A DNA stretch of 6,185 nucleotides from Bacillota bacterium (GTDB lineage Bacteria; Bacillota; Clostridia; Lutisporales; Lutisporaceae): contig JAEXXN010000575.1 of the NCBI GenBank assembly GCA_023405875.1, positions 1 through 6,185 on the forward strand, given 5' to 3'. Below are positions 5,770 to 6,185 of this stretch, piece by piece; position 1 is the first letter of the stretch, and each line of letters opens with the position of its first letter. The notes below the pieces were generated by a model. The model saw nothing but the letters and a program-made list of their open reading frames with translations. It was not told the DNA's origin and did not search any database. The position numbers and the translations under genes are program-made.

Positions 5770-5793
5770 TACAGAATATTGGTGCCTCGTAAC

Positions 5794-5839
5794 GCATATC
5801 CCTTCCAGGGCTGGTAAGGTCCTGGAGGCGGGATTATGC
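5794..5839. other. 46-base imperfect hairpin between the partial gene and the ROK kinase gene
   Basis: 5794-5801 pairs with 5831-5839 with one bulged base, and 5802-5809 pairs with 5821-5828 including one G-T pair, around an 11-base loop. This gives about 16 base pairs in one extended, fairly GC-rich stem. It stands 10 bases beyond the upstream gene's stop on the minus strand. The following minus-strand sequence (GTTACGAGG) has no T-tract, so it is not a canonical terminator. It may be a 3' end structure or one copy of a dispersed palindromic repeat. Confidence 0.5.
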
Positions 5840-5848
5840 ATCAGCTTG

Positions 5849-6185
5849 CTATAAATTCATTATTTTTACCAATAAGCTGACTATGCCTACATTGTATCCG
5901 CTGCAGGCATAAATACCTTTACCGCCCCGTGTTGCTACAGTAAGCGGCAGACCTTCAGGATCGACATACATTCTGCGTGCCACAGCTTCAACCGTATCCG
6001 AAAAATCCGAGTAATACACCCTGGCATTGGCAATTGCCCCGCAGGCTTTTTTGAAGGTTTCGTTACCGAATGCACTGCTGTCGCGGATGATAAAGTTTAT
6101 ATCACTATCCATTTTATTCAATACATCCTTTGCCTGGATAAACTCATTTAAAATATGCTCGGTAGGCTCATGCCCTTCCTCCAAC
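5849..6185 (-). CDS. Unrecognised conserved-looking protein, C-terminal part only
   Basis: The minus-strand frame runs in from the right edge and ends with TAG at 5849-5851; 112 codons are visible. I do not recognise the family. The first visible residues (EEGHEPTEHILNEFIQAKDV) are charged and probably helical. Then come DINFIIRDSSAFGNETF, a stretch with ANARVYYSDFSDTVEAV, and a glycine-rich segment, LTVATRGGKGIYACSGYN, before the hydrophobic end VGIVSLLVKIMNL. There is no clear transmembrane helix or signal peptide in this part. A TTG at 6184 could be read as a start, but no sequence upstream is available to judge it, and the protein more likely begins outside. The gene is codirectional with the ROK kinase, 141 bases upstream of it, with a hairpin and a separate promoter between them, so co-transcription is uncertain. 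Confidence 0.7.
   Translation of the reverse strand, partial: LEEGHEPTEHILNEFIQAKDVLNKMDSDINFIIRDSSAFGNETFKKACGAIANARVYYSDFSDTVEAVARRMYVDPEGLPLTVATRGGKGIYACSGYNVGIVSLLVKIMNL

Noticed and set aside
6161..6185. GGAGGAAGG followed by ATG at 6171 as a new gene start on the minus strand
   Set aside because: That ATG frame meets a stop after seven codons; the reading frame with coding character is a different one that continues past the window edge.

Overview
The window looks like chromosomal DNA from a low-GC Gram-positive anaerobe of the class Clostridia. The intergenic DNA is very AT-rich, the ribosome binding sites are strong and purine-rich, ATA and AGA codons are used freely, and the glutamate dehydrogenase closely resembles, from memory, the enzyme of Clostridium symbiosum. 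I see no phage genes, transposase, CRISPR array, tRNA or rRNA.

Layout. Positions 1-894 (minus) hold most of an ArsR-type winged-helix regulator with a large N-terminal region; its C-terminus runs off the left edge. Positions 976-1142 are a long, nearly complete palindrome with 18-bp perfect terminal inverted repeats, best read as a MITE-like insertion. Positions 1129-1860 (minus) encode an RsuA-type 16S rRNA pseudouridine synthase whose last codons and stop lie inside that element. Positions 1861-2384 are non-coding and hold two divergent promoter regions and the structured leader of gdhA. Positions 2385-3734 (plus) encode a hexameric-type glutamate dehydrogenase, followed by a clear intrinsic terminator. 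A doubtful 37-residue ORF (3783-3896, minus) follows. Then comes a minus-strand cluster: cutC (3918-4601), a ROK-family sugar kinase (4757-5707) and the C-terminal part of an unrecognised gene (5849 to the right edge). The spacers in this cluster carry promoters and several inverted repeats.

How the genes relate. gdhA is a stand-alone nitrogen/carbon metabolism gene converging on the cutC-kinase cluster, with one terminator between them. The kinase and CutC are adjacent and codirectional, suggesting a shared sugar-related role, but each appears to have its own promoter, and the cutC promoter abuts a 13-bp inverted repeat that looks like an operator. The rsuA and ArsR-type genes are codirectional, but the palindrome and a separate promoter lie between them.

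Most of the content is ordinary housekeeping. The most notable items are the palindromic element and its effect on the end of rsuA, the operator-like repeat upstream of cutC, and the inverted repeat whose left arm coincides with the predicted 5' end of the gdhA transcript.
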